From NCBI RefSeq assembly GCF_004785685.1, contig NZ_SRPF01000001.1:744001-808000 (forward strand): a stretch of 64,000 nucleotides of DNA, in the 5' to 3' direction. The stretch comes from Marinobacter confluentis. GTDB lineage: Bacteria; Pseudomonadota; Gammaproteobacteria; Pseudomonadales; Oleiphilaceae. Below, piece by piece: positions 33,056 through 40,513 of the stretch; within the stretch, counting starts at the first letter, position 1; the number at the start of each line of letters is the position of its first letter. The notes under the pieces are model-generated. The model was not told where the DNA came from. It ran no database searches and was given only the letters and a program-made list of their open reading frames with translations. The translations under genes were made by a program, and so were the position numbers.

Positions 33056-34249
33056 TTGGTTGATCTAGCGCTTATCTCAGTGCCATTGGTGGCAGCCGTC
33101 GTAGGCTGGTTCACCAACTGGCTGGCAATCCAGATGTCGTTTTACCCGGTCCAGTTCCTTGGGGTTGGCCCTATCGGCTGGCAAGGAGTGATACCGCGCA
33201 AGGCCGAAAAAATGGCCCACATCTGCATTGACCGGACACTCCAGCAATTTGGCGACCTGAACGCCGTATACCGCAAACTGGAACCGGAAAAGATCGTCGA
33301 GCAGGTGGTGTCCCAGGTGGGGCCGCGCATGGACGAGTACATTGATGAGGTCATGTATGAGCTCCAGCCCGTGCTCTGGGATAATCTGCCGCTGTTCGTG
33401 CGCAATCGCATCTACCGCTGGGGTCGGGAGCAACTGCCCAAACGGATTGAATCTCTGGTCGAAGACTTTGGCGATGACCTGAATGATCTCGTCGATCTCA
33501 AGGCCCTGCTCAGCCGCGAGCTGGCAAAGCATCCGGACCTGATGAACCGCATTTTTCAGCAGGCGGGGTCGGCGGAACTGAAATCGGTAATAAACAGAGG
33601 CGCCATAATTGGCGGGCTGCTGGGCGCGATACTGGCGCCGATCTGGTCAGCCTATCCGGCGCCATGGCTTCTGCCGGTGGGCGGTTTCGTGGTTGGTTTT
33701 CTGACCAACTGGATTGCCATCAATCTGATTTTCAGGCCGCTGCGGCCCAGGCGAATCCTGTTCTGGAAGCTTCAGGGGCTGTTCCTGAAGCGCCAACCGG
33801 AAATCAGTGATGTTTGGGCAACACTGGTCGCTGAAGAACTGATTACCGTGGAAAAGGTCGCGGATGCCATGATCAACGGTCGCCGCGGCGACCGAACCCG
33901 GGCGATTATCCAGAAACATCTGCGACCGCTGCTGGACAACTCGGTGGTGATGAAGTTGACGGCCCAGGTCACCGTCGGAATGACCGGCTACACCGACCTG
34001 AAGAAAGCCATGAATCAGAAAGCGGTACTGGCCACTCACGATGTGTTCAGCGACCCGGCCTTCAATCGCGACCGGGCCCCGGTAGTTGCCAGCGCCCTTG
34101 CCGAACAGATGAAAGCGCTGGGCCCGGAGGAATTTCAGGACATCCTGCGCCCGGCGTTTCGTGAGGAGGAAGTCCAGCTGATGCTGGTTGGTGGCGTGCT
34201 CGGCCTGCTGGCCGGCGCAATTCAGTTTCTGATTCTCAACAGTCTATAG
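33056..34249 (+). CDS. DUF445 membrane protein
   Basis: 397 aa. N-terminal hydrophobic segment (ALISVPLVAAVVGWFTNWLAI), a second similar pair in the middle (IIGGLLGAILAPIWS..., VGFLTNWIAINLIF) and a C-terminal helix (LLAGAIQFLIL). The repeated G-W/L-FTNWLAI motif defines DUF445 (YheB/YjiN-like), whose function is unknown. The start is TTG 33056, the first possible codon in the frame, with GGGG 7-10 bp upstream. The next small gene begins 10 bp after the stop. Confidence 0.88.
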   Translation: MVDLALISVPLVAAVVGWFTNWLAIQMSFYPVQFLGVGPIGWQGVIPRKAEKMAHICIDRTLQQFGDLNAVYRKLEPEKIVEQVVSQVGPRMDEYIDEVMYELQPVLWDNLPLFVRNRIYRWGREQLPKRIESLVEDFGDDLNDLVDLKALLSRELAKHPDLMNRIFQQAGSAELKSVINRGAIIGGLLGAILAPIWSAYPAPWLLPVGGFVVGFLTNWIAINLIFRPLRPRRILFWKLQGLFLKRQPEISDVWATLVAEELITVEKVADAMINGRRGDRTRAIIQKHLRPLLDNSVVMKLTAQVTVGMTGYTDLKKAMNQKAVLATHDVFSDPAFNRDRAPVVASALAEQMKALGPEEFQDILRPAFREEEVQLMLVGGVLGLLAGAIQFLILNSL

Positions 34250-34259
34250 GAGTCGCCTG

Positions 34260-34586
34260 ATGACAATTGAATGGATGTTTGCGGCGGTTGTTGCGGCGTC
34301 TGCGATAACGGTGCTTCTCGTTCTTCTCGGCTTCTGGGTGTTTGTTATAAGGCCTTATCTGGACGCCAGGGCAAAGGAGATCATCGCAGCGGCGGAACGA
34401 ATCGAACCGGCTGTGAAACGGGGTGTCCGGGAAGGGATGGAAGAGACACTGATGGAATTGCCCGAAACCACTCTGAAGGAATCCGGCCGTCAGGTCAGGC
34501 GGTTCGGCACCGGGCTTTTCGAAAATGGCCTGAGCAGCCTTCTGGGCGACGCGCCGAACTCATCCCGCAAGAAATCTGATAGCTGA
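34260..34586 (+). CDS. Small membrane-anchored protein next to DUF445
   Basis: 108 aa. One N-terminal membrane helix (FAAVVAASAITVLLVLLGFWVFVI) followed by RPYLDARAKEIIAAAERIEP and an amphipathic cytosolic tail ending in a Ser/Lys-rich stretch. GGAG lies just before ATG 34260. It is probably cotranscribed with the DUF445 gene. I do not recognise a named family. Confidence 0.75.
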   Translation: MTIEWMFAAVVAASAITVLLVLLGFWVFVIRPYLDARAKEIIAAAERIEPAVKRGVREGMEETLMELPETTLKESGRQVRRFGTGLFENGLSSLLGDAPNSSRKKSDS

Positions 34587-34602
34587 TCTGCGCAACGCAG
34601 CA

Positions 34603-34929
34603 CTACAGGCAATTGGTTGGCCGCGGCAGACCGGCGATGCGACAGGCGGTTTTCGCCGGTGTGCCAGGGAACAGCTGCATCAGGTAAATGCTGTTCCCCT
34701 TGTCCTCCCCGAACCGCTCCCTGACCGCTTTGACGAACAGTCGATTTGAGGGGGGCGACACTTGATAATCCCGGTAAAAATCACGGAGGAACTTTATGAT
34801 TTCCCAGTGATTTTCCGAAAGCGAAATGCCGTCTTCGCGGGCAATGAACTCCGCTATCTCCGGGTACCAGTGTTCCGGCTTCTCAAGGAATCCTTCACTG
34901 TTACGTTCTGGCATTGGGCCGTCAGTCAT
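34603..34929 (-). CDS. tusE: Sulfur carrier TusE / DsrC family
   Basis: Accepts sulfur from TusBCD and passes it to MnmA for 2-thiouridine formation in tRNA wobble positions. 108 aa. Family parts: GISLSENHWEIIKFLRDFY, SPPSNRLFVKAV, NSIYLMQLFPGTPAKTA. The penultimate active Cys is in PTNCL. A second Cys lies ten residues before it (TACRIAGLP), the position called CysB in DsrC; E. coli TusE has no Cys there, as I remember it. The order tusD-C-B-E with 3-8 bp gaps points to tRNA thiolation, since no dsrAB is in the window. Confidence 0.92.
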   Translation of the reverse strand: MTDGPMPERNSEGFLEKPEHWYPEIAEFIAREDGISLSENHWEIIKFLRDFYRDYQVSPPSNRLFVKAVRERFGEDKGNSIYLMQLFPGTPAKTACRIAGLPRPTNCL

Positions 34930-34932
34930 GCT

Positions 34933-35217
34933 TCACCAGCTAATAACCTTTCCGGCGGTGGCTGTCAGTTCAACCATGTCGTCAAACGAGATCACCCGGT
35001 CCTCACCGATCTGGCCAATAAGCCCTCTTGCCTCAAGGTCGGGAGCAAGGGCATACCAGCGGTCAGGTGCTGATGTCGGCAGTTGGACCACTGCCAGAAC
35101 GCCATTCTCAATAAATACCAGGCCGTCTTCTGGGCCAATGGCCTCGAGGCACAGATGGTGGCGATAGTGTTCCGGTGGCTTGTTCAGAATGTGCAGGGTT
35201 CTATCTGGCATCATCAC
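34933..35217 (-). CDS. tusB: Sulfurtransferase complex subunit TusB (DsrH-like)
   Basis: 94 aa subunit of the TusBCD heterohexamer. LHILNKPPEHY at the N-terminus, then GDGLVFIENGVLAV-type core (here EDGLVFIENGVLAV) and ALAPDLEARGL are DsrH features. The start ATG is one of three in a row at 35217-35209. It sits 8 bp after tusC and 3 bp before tusE in the same frame order as other gammaproteobacteria. Confidence 0.9.
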   Translation of the reverse strand: MMMPDRTLHILNKPPEHYRHHLCLEAIGPEDGLVFIENGVLAVVQLPTSAPDRWYALAPDLEARGLIGQIGEDRVISFDDMVELTATAGKVISW

Positions 35218-35225
35218 TCTCGTTT

Positions 35226-35576
35226 CTAGCCTGCAAAAGTGACATGGTCATAGCGGCTGGTCAGTTCCGGGCCTACGGCAGTTACCGTCACACCGTCAAG
35301 CAGGTCGGTTTGCGTCAGCCCGTAGCGGTTGCATGCCTCGGTGCATGCCAGTAAGGCTTCAACACCAAAGATCGGCGCCGCCGCGAGATTCCGTTCAACA
35401 GATTTCTGGCCGACTTTACCGGCATTCTGCCCTTTGCGCAGCCAGTTAACACCAGCTCCGCAGAACATCAAGGTAACCGGTTGATCGAATGCTGCCAGTG
35501 AAAACGCCATGTCCAGTGCTTCCCGGCCTTCCCAGGAGCCATAGGGCGGCTGGTCAATGATGATCAGCGTACTCAT
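35226..35576 (-). CDS. tusC: Sulfurtransferase complex subunit TusC (DsrF-like)
   Basis: 116 aa. Typical features are LIIIDQPPYGSWEGREALDMAFSL cut here into IIIDQPPYGSWEGREA and ALDMAFSLAAF, plus LMFCGAGVNWL and LLACTEACNRYGL. ATG 35576 is preceded by an AGGGGAAGCT-type site inside the end of tusD. The frame is open to 35624, but that part overlaps tusD and does not resemble TusC. Confidence 0.92.
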   Translation of the reverse strand: MSTLIIIDQPPYGSWEGREALDMAFSLAAFDQPVTLMFCGAGVNWLRKGQNAGKVGQKSVERNLAAAPIFGVEALLACTEACNRYGLTQTDLLDGVTVTAVGPELTSRYDHVTFAG

Positions 35577-35577
35577 G

Positions 35578-35964
35578 TTAGCTTCCCCTGTGAAAGTACA
35601 GGATGCGGGAATCCGACGCCACACTGTCTACCCATTCGCCAAGACCGGCTATTTCAAAGGGTTCGCGGAGATTGGCGGCAGGAAGCTGGTATCGTTTGCT
35701 TTCCGCTTCGTTAACCAGCCCCCGACGCAAGGCAGACGCAATACAGGCGACCGCCGGAATCTGGTTTGCCAGAAGAAACTCGGACCAGCTCCGGGCCAGA
35801 TCCGTCTCGTCGGATGGCGGCGCAGCCAGGCTTGAGGCCAGGTGAACGCCGTCGCCGTAGAGAAACACCCGATCAATCTTCTTGCCTGCGGCGACTGCCG
35901 CGCTGGCAAAATGGAGCGCAGTCTGCGGCGCCTGGGAGGAGTAGGGCGCGCCTGTGATCACCAA
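35578..35964 (-). CDS. tusD: Sulfurtransferase complex subunit TusD (DsrE-like)
   Basis: Carries the persulfide Cys of TusBCD, here in IPAVACIASALRRG. Family core VITGAPYSSQAPQTALHFA is complete, as are VFLYGDGVHLA and EPFEIAGLGEWVDS. The frame is open to ATG 36021, but that start would put the perfect hairpin 35970-35993 inside the coding part and add 19 residues not seen in TusD. I therefore favour TTG 35964 (with GGGG from the hairpin's right arm as ribosome site), or GTG 35961. About 128 aa. Start confidence is only moderate. Confidence 0.85.
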   Translation of the reverse strand: MVITGAPYSSQAPQTALHFASAAVAAGKKIDRVFLYGDGVHLASSLAAPPSDETDLARSWSEFLLANQIPAVACIASALRRGLVNEAESKRYQLPAANLREPFEIAGLGEWVDSVASDSRILYFHRGS

Positions 35965-35967
35965 CGT

Positions 35968-35993
35968 AAAAACCCCGGCACGTGCCGGGGTTT
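35968..35993 (-). terminator. Terminator-like perfect palindrome between yccA-type gene and tusD
   Basis: Bases 35970-35993 form a perfect 24-bp palindrome (core CCCCGGCACGTGCCGGGG). On the minus strand it is followed by five T. It lies 25 bp after the stop of the Bax-inhibitor gene at 36018 and immediately before the probable tusD start, so it may end the upstream transcript, limit read-through into tus, or mask the tusD ribosome site. Confidence 0.8.
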
Positions 35994-36017
35994 CTGTCTG
36001 CTCGATCAAGCGATTGA

Positions 36018-36731
36018 TCATTCGCTGGAGAACGCGCCAATCAGGTGCAGCAGGCTGACGAACAGGTTGTAGATGTTGAGATACAGACCGGTGGTCGCCA
36101 GAATGTAGTTGGTTTCGCCGCCGTTAACGATGCGGCTGGTGTCATACAGGATGAAACCAGACATCAGGAAGACGATAGCTGCACTCAATGCAAGACTGAA
36201 TACGGTGACGTCAACACCAAACATGGCGGCGACGAAAGTGCCCAGCATGGCCACAATGACCACCATCAGGCCCGCGACCAGCATGCCGCGCATGAAGCTG
36301 AAGTCCTTCTTGGTGGTCAGTACATAGCCTGAAAGGCCGAAGAAGACCACGGCGGTGCCGCCCAGTGCCTGCATGACAATCTGGCCGCCATTGGACATGG
36401 CCAGATAGTAGGAAAGAATCGGTCCGAGTGACAGGCCAAGCAGGCCAGTGAAGCCAAAGACTACACCGATACCGGCAGAGCTGTTAGCCGTTCTGGGCAG
36501 GACAAACCAGATCAGCAGCAGTGCGCCGATGCTGCACATCAAACCAACCATGTGGCTGAGGCCCATGGCCATGGAAACGCCAGCCGTTGCCGCACTGAAC
36601 AGCAGCGTCATGGCGAGGAGGGTATAGGTATTGCGCAGTACCTTTTTCGCGTCTGCGCCAATTGCAGCAGTCGCAGAACCGCGGTTGACCACGCTTCCCT
36701 GATTCTGAACGCTATACTGTCTGTTTTCCAT
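36018..36731 (-). CDS. Bax inhibitor-1 / YccA family membrane protein
   Basis: 237 aa, polar N-terminus of about 30 residues (QYSVQNQGSVVNRGSATAAIG) then seven hydrophobic helices. Motifs such as RNTYTLLAMTLLFSAATAGVS, LIWFVLPRTANSSAGI, FILYDTSRIVNGGETNYI and the final YLNIYNLFVSLLHLIGAFS fit the BI-1/YccA family; E. coli YccA modulates FtsH protease, and others are pH-gated calcium leaks. Neighbouring tusDCBE is as in P. aeruginosa. Own promoter at 36816-36843. Confidence 0.92.
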   Translation of the reverse strand: MENRQYSVQNQGSVVNRGSATAAIGADAKKVLRNTYTLLAMTLLFSAATAGVSMAMGLSHMVGLMCSIGALLLIWFVLPRTANSSAGIGVVFGFTGLLGLSLGPILSYYLAMSNGGQIVMQALGGTAVVFFGLSGYVLTTKKDFSFMRGMLVAGLMVVIVAMLGTFVAAMFGVDVTVFSLALSAAIVFLMSGFILYDTSRIVNGGETNYILATTGLYLNIYNLFVSLLHLIGAFSSE

Positions 36732-36815
36732 TCTGACTTATCTCCGGTTTTTACAACTTAAAGGTTCAGGCAGTGAGTTCTGCCCGTTCCAGCTGTGTTG
36801 TCTCCATAATAATGG

Positions 36816-36843
36816 CGAATCCTGAACTTTCAATCGTTTCTGA
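36816..36843 (-). promoter_or_regulatory. Probable sigma-70 promoter for the YccA-type gene
   Basis: On the minus strand TTGAAA (36843-36838) and TATTAT (36821-36816) are separated by 16 bp, about 85 bp before the start codon. Both hexamers are close to consensus. Confidence 0.6.
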
Positions 36844-36956
36844 CCGTTAAGCCGTCTAAAGATTCCCTTAAATACGTTTAACCTTGCGCCACAGACTTTT
36901 ATTCAGTGTTCTGTCTGTAAATCAACGTATTTTTACCTACGGATTTTTGCAGGGCG

Positions 36957-36984
36957 TTGACAGAACAGGCTATTACGGTATCAT
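36957..36984 (+). promoter_or_regulatory. Promoter of tRNA-Ser with GC-rich discriminator
   Basis: Perfect -35 TTGACA (36957-36962), 16-bp spacer, -10 TATCAT (36979-36984), then GCTTCCCGC. The GC-rich discriminator is typical of stable RNA promoters under stringent (ppGpp) control. The transcript would start near 36991, about 30 nt before the mature tRNA. Confidence 0.85.
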
Positions 36985-37019
36985 GCTTCCCGCTGTCGCA
37001 ATGACGGCTGTGGAAAAAT

Positions 37020-37110
37020 GGTGGGCTGGCAGAGTGGCTTAATGCAGCGGTCTTGAAAACCGCCGTACGTTAGTAGCGTACCCGGGGTTCGAATCCCTGG
37101 CCCACCGCCA
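37020..37110 (+). tRNA. tRNA-Ser (anticodon UGA)
   Basis: 91 nt including an encoded CCA (37108-37110). Acceptor stem GGTGGGC (37020-37026) pairs with GCCCACC (37100-37106), discriminator G. The anticodon loop reads CTTGAAA, giving TGA. The long variable arm (GTACGTTAGTAGCGTAC) marks it as serine, and GGTTCGAATCC is the T loop. It reads UCA and, with wobble, other UCN codons. Confidence 0.97.
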
Positions 37111-37155
37111 CTTTTCCGAGAAAATCAATAGCTTGAGATGTTTTTCCGACCTAAT

Positions 37156-37893
37156 TTAAGCTGACTTTTCTAACGCTTCCCTGATCCGGCGTATTGCGGC
37201 GAGAGCCCCGTCAGTGTCTCCGTGCACGCACAGACTGTCTGCGGGCAAGTTCAGCCATTGCCCCGAGGTGCTGTGAATGCCGCCCTTGGTGGCGAAGCAG
37301 ACAGCCTGATCAACGATCTGTTCTACTGAGTGATGTACTGCGCCGGGTAATCTGCGCGATACAAGCTGGCCCTCATCGTCGTAGGCCCGGTCGGCGAACG
37401 CTTCCAGCAGAATCGGGATGCCAACATAAGCCGCCAGTTTCCGGTGGCGTTCATGGTGTACGGTCACTGGCAACATCAAGGGCAGGGTGCTGTCGTATTT
37501 GCGGACGGCCGTCATGACCGCCTCAAGGGTTGTCATGTCACGCATCATGTCATTGTTCAGGGCGCCGTGAGGCTTTACGTAGGCAAGGCCAACCCCCTCT
37601 GCCCGGCAGAGCCCATCCAGCGCTCCGAGCTGATACAGCATCAGCGCTTCGATTTCTTCCGGCGAGTGGGGGATGGATCGTCGGCCAAAACCCTGGATAT
37701 CCTGGTAGGACGGGTGCGCGCCAATGTCCACGCCGTGCCGGGCAGCAAGCGCGACCGTTTTCTGCATGACCGTGGTATCCCCTGCGTGAAAGCCGCAGGC
37801 GACGTTCGCCATGTCGATCAGGGGCATCACCCTGTCGTCCTGGCCCATCTGCCAGGCACCGTAGCTTTCGCCCAGGTCGCAGTTCAGTCTCAT
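37156..37893 (-). CDS. pxpA: 5-oxoprolinase subunit PxpA (LamB/YcsF family)
   Basis: Opens and hydrolyses 5-oxoproline together with PxpB and PxpC. 245 aa. Signatures: LNCDLGESYGAW, DMANVACGFHAGD, GAHPSYQDIQGFGRR, VKPHGALNNDM, EAFADRAYDDEGQLVSRR and CVHGDTDGA near the end. Its ATG shares one base with the hemH stop (TAATG), so it is translated with hemH. No pxpB or pxpC lies beside it, which is unusual. Confidence 0.92.
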   Translation of the reverse strand: MRLNCDLGESYGAWQMGQDDRVMPLIDMANVACGFHAGDTTVMQKTVALAARHGVDIGAHPSYQDIQGFGRRSIPHSPEEIEALMLYQLGALDGLCRAEGVGLAYVKPHGALNNDMMRDMTTLEAVMTAVRKYDSTLPLMLPVTVHHERHRKLAAYVGIPILLEAFADRAYDDEGQLVSRRLPGAVHHSVEQIVDQAVCFATKGGIHSTSGQWLNLPADSLCVHGDTDGALAAIRRIREALEKSA

Positions 37894-39002
37894 TACAGGC
37901 CCCGTCCGGGATACTGCGCCTGTTTCTGTGCTTCGGCGCGCTCCAGCGTGGCCGCCAGGTCTTCAGGACGGTTGGCCGGCACCTGCCAGCCCTGCAGGTT
38001 CTCTTCGATCAGCTGGGTCAGGGCGCTGATGTGGCCATGGGTGGCATTCAGTGCGGGAATGTAGCTGAAGCCGTCGCCGCCGCCTTCCATGAAGTACTCC
38101 CGGTTTTCCTCGTCGATTTCCTCAACGGTTTCCAGGCAATCCGATGAAAAACCCGGGCAGAACACATCAATCGACTCGATGCCTTTGCCTGCCAGGGATT
38201 TGAGTGTCTCATCGGTATAGGGCTGAAGCCATTCCTCGCGACCAAAGCGGGATTGGAAGGTGGTCATGTATTCGTCTTTGCCAAGACCCAGCTTTTCGGC
38301 AAGCAGGCGGGAGGTTTTATGACATTCGCAGTGGTAGGGGTCGCCCTTGGTCAGGTACTTCAGCGGAACGCCGTGATAGGACAGCACCAGCTTCTGGTTG
38401 CGGCCGTGTTTTTCCCAGTGGGCCTTGATGTGCTCTGCCATGGCTTCGATATAGGGCGGGTAATCCGGGTAATGGGATACAAACCTCAGATCCGGCAGCC
38501 AGCGCCGGCGGGTAAAGTCGTGGGCAATGGCATCGAAGGTAGAGGCTGAGGTCGACGCGGAATACTGCGGATACAGCGGCAGTACCAGCAGCTTTCGCAC
38601 GCCCTGAGCCTGTAATTCATTGAGAACGTGGCCGATGCCCGGGTTGCCATAACGCATGGCGAATGCAACCACCAGGTTGTTTCCGTATTTTGTCTGTAGC
38701 TCCTTGCGGATCCCTTCGGCCTGTTTGGCCGTGTGCAGCAGCAGCGGTGAGCCCTCGGGGGTCCAGACGCCTGAGTAAGCTTTGGCAGAGCGCTTCGGGC
38801 GTATTCTCAGAATGATCCCGTGCAGAATGAGCCACCAGATGGGTCGAGGCACCTCGACGACCCTCGGGTCCCACAGGAATTCCGCCAGGTATCGACGCAG
38901 GGCTGAGCTGGTGGGGGCGTCCGGGGTGCCCAGATTGGTGACCAGCACACCGATTTTTTCTGGATGATCATGGCTGAAGTTAGCGGTACCCTTGTACTGC
39001 AT
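37893..39002 (-). CDS. hemH: Ferrochelatase
   Basis: Inserts ferrous iron into protoporphyrin IX, the last step of heme synthesis. 369 aa. Features: GVLVTNLGTPDAPT, LPLYPQYSASTSASTFDAI, metal-site His in LVLSYHGVPLKYL, a CxC segment (PYHCECHKTS), FCPGFSSDCLETVEEI and a C-terminal NATHGHISAL. Membrane-associated without a transmembrane helix. Start ATG 39002 gives the usual N-terminus. Confidence 0.95.
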   Translation of the reverse strand: MQYKGTANFSHDHPEKIGVLVTNLGTPDAPTSSALRRYLAEFLWDPRVVEVPRPIWWLILHGIILRIRPKRSAKAYSGVWTPEGSPLLLHTAKQAEGIRKELQTKYGNNLVVAFAMRYGNPGIGHVLNELQAQGVRKLLVLPLYPQYSASTSASTFDAIAHDFTRRRWLPDLRFVSHYPDYPPYIEAMAEHIKAHWEKHGRNQKLVLSYHGVPLKYLTKGDPYHCECHKTSRLLAEKLGLGKDEYMTTFQSRFGREEWLQPYTDETLKSLAGKGIESIDVFCPGFSSDCLETVEEIDEENREYFMEGGGDGFSYIPALNATHGHISALTQLIEENLQGWQVPANRPEDLAATLERAEAQKQAQYPGRGL

Positions 39003-39046
39003 GATGTAGCGTCCTGATGGAGGTGCGAATCTGAAAGATGATTGGC

Positions 39047-39472
39047 CTATTTACCGGACTGCTGCGCCATTCGCGGGGTCAGACCGCTGACATCGTAGCC
39101 CGCATTACGGGCCTTACTGACCACATCATCTACCGATGCGTGGCGGGCGGAGCTAAGTGCCCAAAGCACTGTGCAGCGGGTTCCGGTTCGGCAGAAGGCA
39201 ATTACGGGGGCTTCGGCCTCGCGGATCATGTCATCGAAGCGGTCTACGTCAGAATCCAGGATATTGCCGGACTGGACAGGCTGATAGATCCACGTCAGCC
39301 CATGTTCCTTTGCGGCTGCTTCTAATTCAGCCATTGATGGCTGACCGGGCTCTTCGCCGTCCGGGCGGTTGGCTACCAGTGTCTTAAAGCCGAGCCGGGC
39401 CAGTTCGGCAATATCGCCCGGGTTGATCTGTGGGGATACGGAGATTCGGTCGTCAATCGGTCTGATATCCAT
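39047..39472 (-). CDS. TIGR01244/DUF442 phosphatase-like protein
   Basis: 141 aa protein of the dual-specificity-phosphatase-like family often fused to or encoded beside sulfur enzymes (beta-lactamase-hydrolase-like Blh). RPIDDRISVSPQINPGDIAELARLGFKT cut: SVSPQINPGDIAELA and FKTLVANRPDGEE are typical; the P-loop is AFCRTGTRCTVLWAL with the nucleophile Cys. It lies upstream (in transcription) of hemH and downstream of two YeeE/YedE genes; these three probably serve sulfide or thiosulfate handling. The precise substrate is unknown. Confidence 0.85.
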   Translation of the reverse strand: MDIRPIDDRISVSPQINPGDIAELARLGFKTLVANRPDGEEPGQPSMAELEAAAKEHGLTWIYQPVQSGNILDSDVDRFDDMIREAEAPVIAFCRTGTRCTVLWALSSARHASVDDVVSKARNAGYDVSGLTPRMAQQSGK

Positions 39473-39578
39473 GGTGTCTCCTGAGGGGTAGAGAGTGACA
39501 AAGCCAGATTAGGCAGAGGCCATTGGCAAGCATGATGCCACAGGCGCTGGTGTGTGTCAGAGCCCCGTGCGAAAAGTA

Positions 39579-40004
39579 TCAGTTGGCAACGCGCCGCTTT
39601 TCCAGAAGCTCGAACAGGGCCATGCCTGCCAGCATTGCCACCACGAAGACCACAGCCTTCTGCTCGCCCGCGCCCATGGCGACCAGAGCGGGGCCAGGGC
39701 AGAAGCCTGCAAGCCCCCAACCGGCTCCAAACACCACACTGCCGACGACCAGGCGTTTGTCGATGTCGGTCTTCGTTGGAAGGCGGAATTCCAGGCCCAG
39801 AAGCGTCAACCGGCGTAATCCGGCTATCCGGAAGGCAATGACGCCCACTGCAATGGCACCAACCATTACCAGCGCCAGTGAGGGGTCCCAGAGGCCAGCA
39901 AGATCCAGGAAACCCAGTACTTTCTCCGGATTGGCCATGCCACTGATCAACAGACCCAGACCGAAAACCAGCCCGGCCAGGAACGAAACAAGTGTGAATC
40001 CCAT
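39579..40004 (-). CDS. YeeE/YedE half-transporter, DUF6691-like
   Basis: 141 aa, four hydrophobic helices. GWGLAGFCPGPALVAMG carries the conserved Cys found in the YeeE/YedE sulfur-transport family; also GLLISGMANPEKVLGFLD and LWDPSLALVM. Together with the gene at 40008 it would make one full channel. It starts 3 bp after its partner's stop. Related full-length proteins import thiosulfate, so transport of a reduced sulfur species is the likely role. Confidence 0.88.
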   Translation of the reverse strand: MGFTLVSFLAGLVFGLGLLISGMANPEKVLGFLDLAGLWDPSLALVMVGAIAVGVIAFRIAGLRRLTLLGLEFRLPTKTDIDKRLVVGSVVFGAGWGLAGFCPGPALVAMGAGEQKAVVFVVAMLAGMALFELLEKRRVAN

Positions 40005-40007
40005 GGT

Positions 40008-40448
40008 TCAGAAGCCTCCGAGCTGGTGTTTGACGACGTATACGGTCACAAAGCCCGCTGCCATAAACGTTGCTGTGGCCACCAGCGATCGTGGCGAGAA
40101 CCGTGAAATACCGCAAACACCGTGACCGCTGGTGCACCCGGAGCCGTAACGGGTGCCAATGCCAACTAACAGGCCGGCGATGATGATGACAGGATAGCCT
40201 GCTTCAATCTCGATAGGCGGCAGATCGGAAAGCATCAACCAACCCAGCGGCGCGACCAGTAGACCGATGATAAAAGCCGCACGCCATGGCATGTCTCCCG
40301 GACTGGCAGTCAGCATGCCACCCAGAATTCCACTGATGCCGGCAATACGGCCGTTGAACAGAAGTAGCAGCGCGGCCGCAACACCGATCAGCGCGCCACC
40401 TGCCAGTGCAGTCCAGGGAGTGAACTGGGCCCACGCGACGTCTATCAT
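40008..40448 (-). CDS. YeeE/YedE half-transporter
   Basis: 146 aa with four membrane segments. The family motif with two Cys is GIGTRYGSGCTSGHGVCGISRFS. Other parts: GGALIGVAAALLLLFNGRIAGISGILGG. First gene of the YeeE pair and TIGR01244 phosphatase group. An AT-rich dyad upstream (40473-40501) could be the operator of a sulfide-responsive repressor, but no such regulator gene is in the window. Confidence 0.9.
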   Translation of the reverse strand: MIDVAWAQFTPWTALAGGALIGVAAALLLLFNGRIAGISGILGGMLTASPGDMPWRAAFIIGLLVAPLGWLMLSDLPPIEIEAGYPVIIIAGLLVGIGTRYGSGCTSGHGVCGISRFSPRSLVATATFMAAGFVTVYVVKHQLGGF

Positions 40449-40472
40449 GGAATTTTCCTCACATTAAGCTTT

Positions 40473-40501
40473 GGTTATAACCATACCATATAAGTATATA
40501 A
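40473..40501. promoter_or_regulatory. AT-rich dyad in front of the YeeE pair
   Basis: GGTTATAACC (40473-40482) is a perfect palindrome, followed by CATATAAGTATATAAC (40486-40501). This 25-53 bp upstream of the YeeE start codon is where promoter and operator should be. ArsR-type sulfide sensors bind AT-rich dyads, but the site is not a recognised consensus. Confidence 0.5.
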
Positions 40502-40513
40502 CAAAAAATTGGG

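Noticed and set aside
36732..36956. Possible extra gene between the YccA-type gene and tRNA-Ser
   Set aside because: No frame with a ribosome site. The stretch is explained by the YccA promoter and the tRNA promoter.
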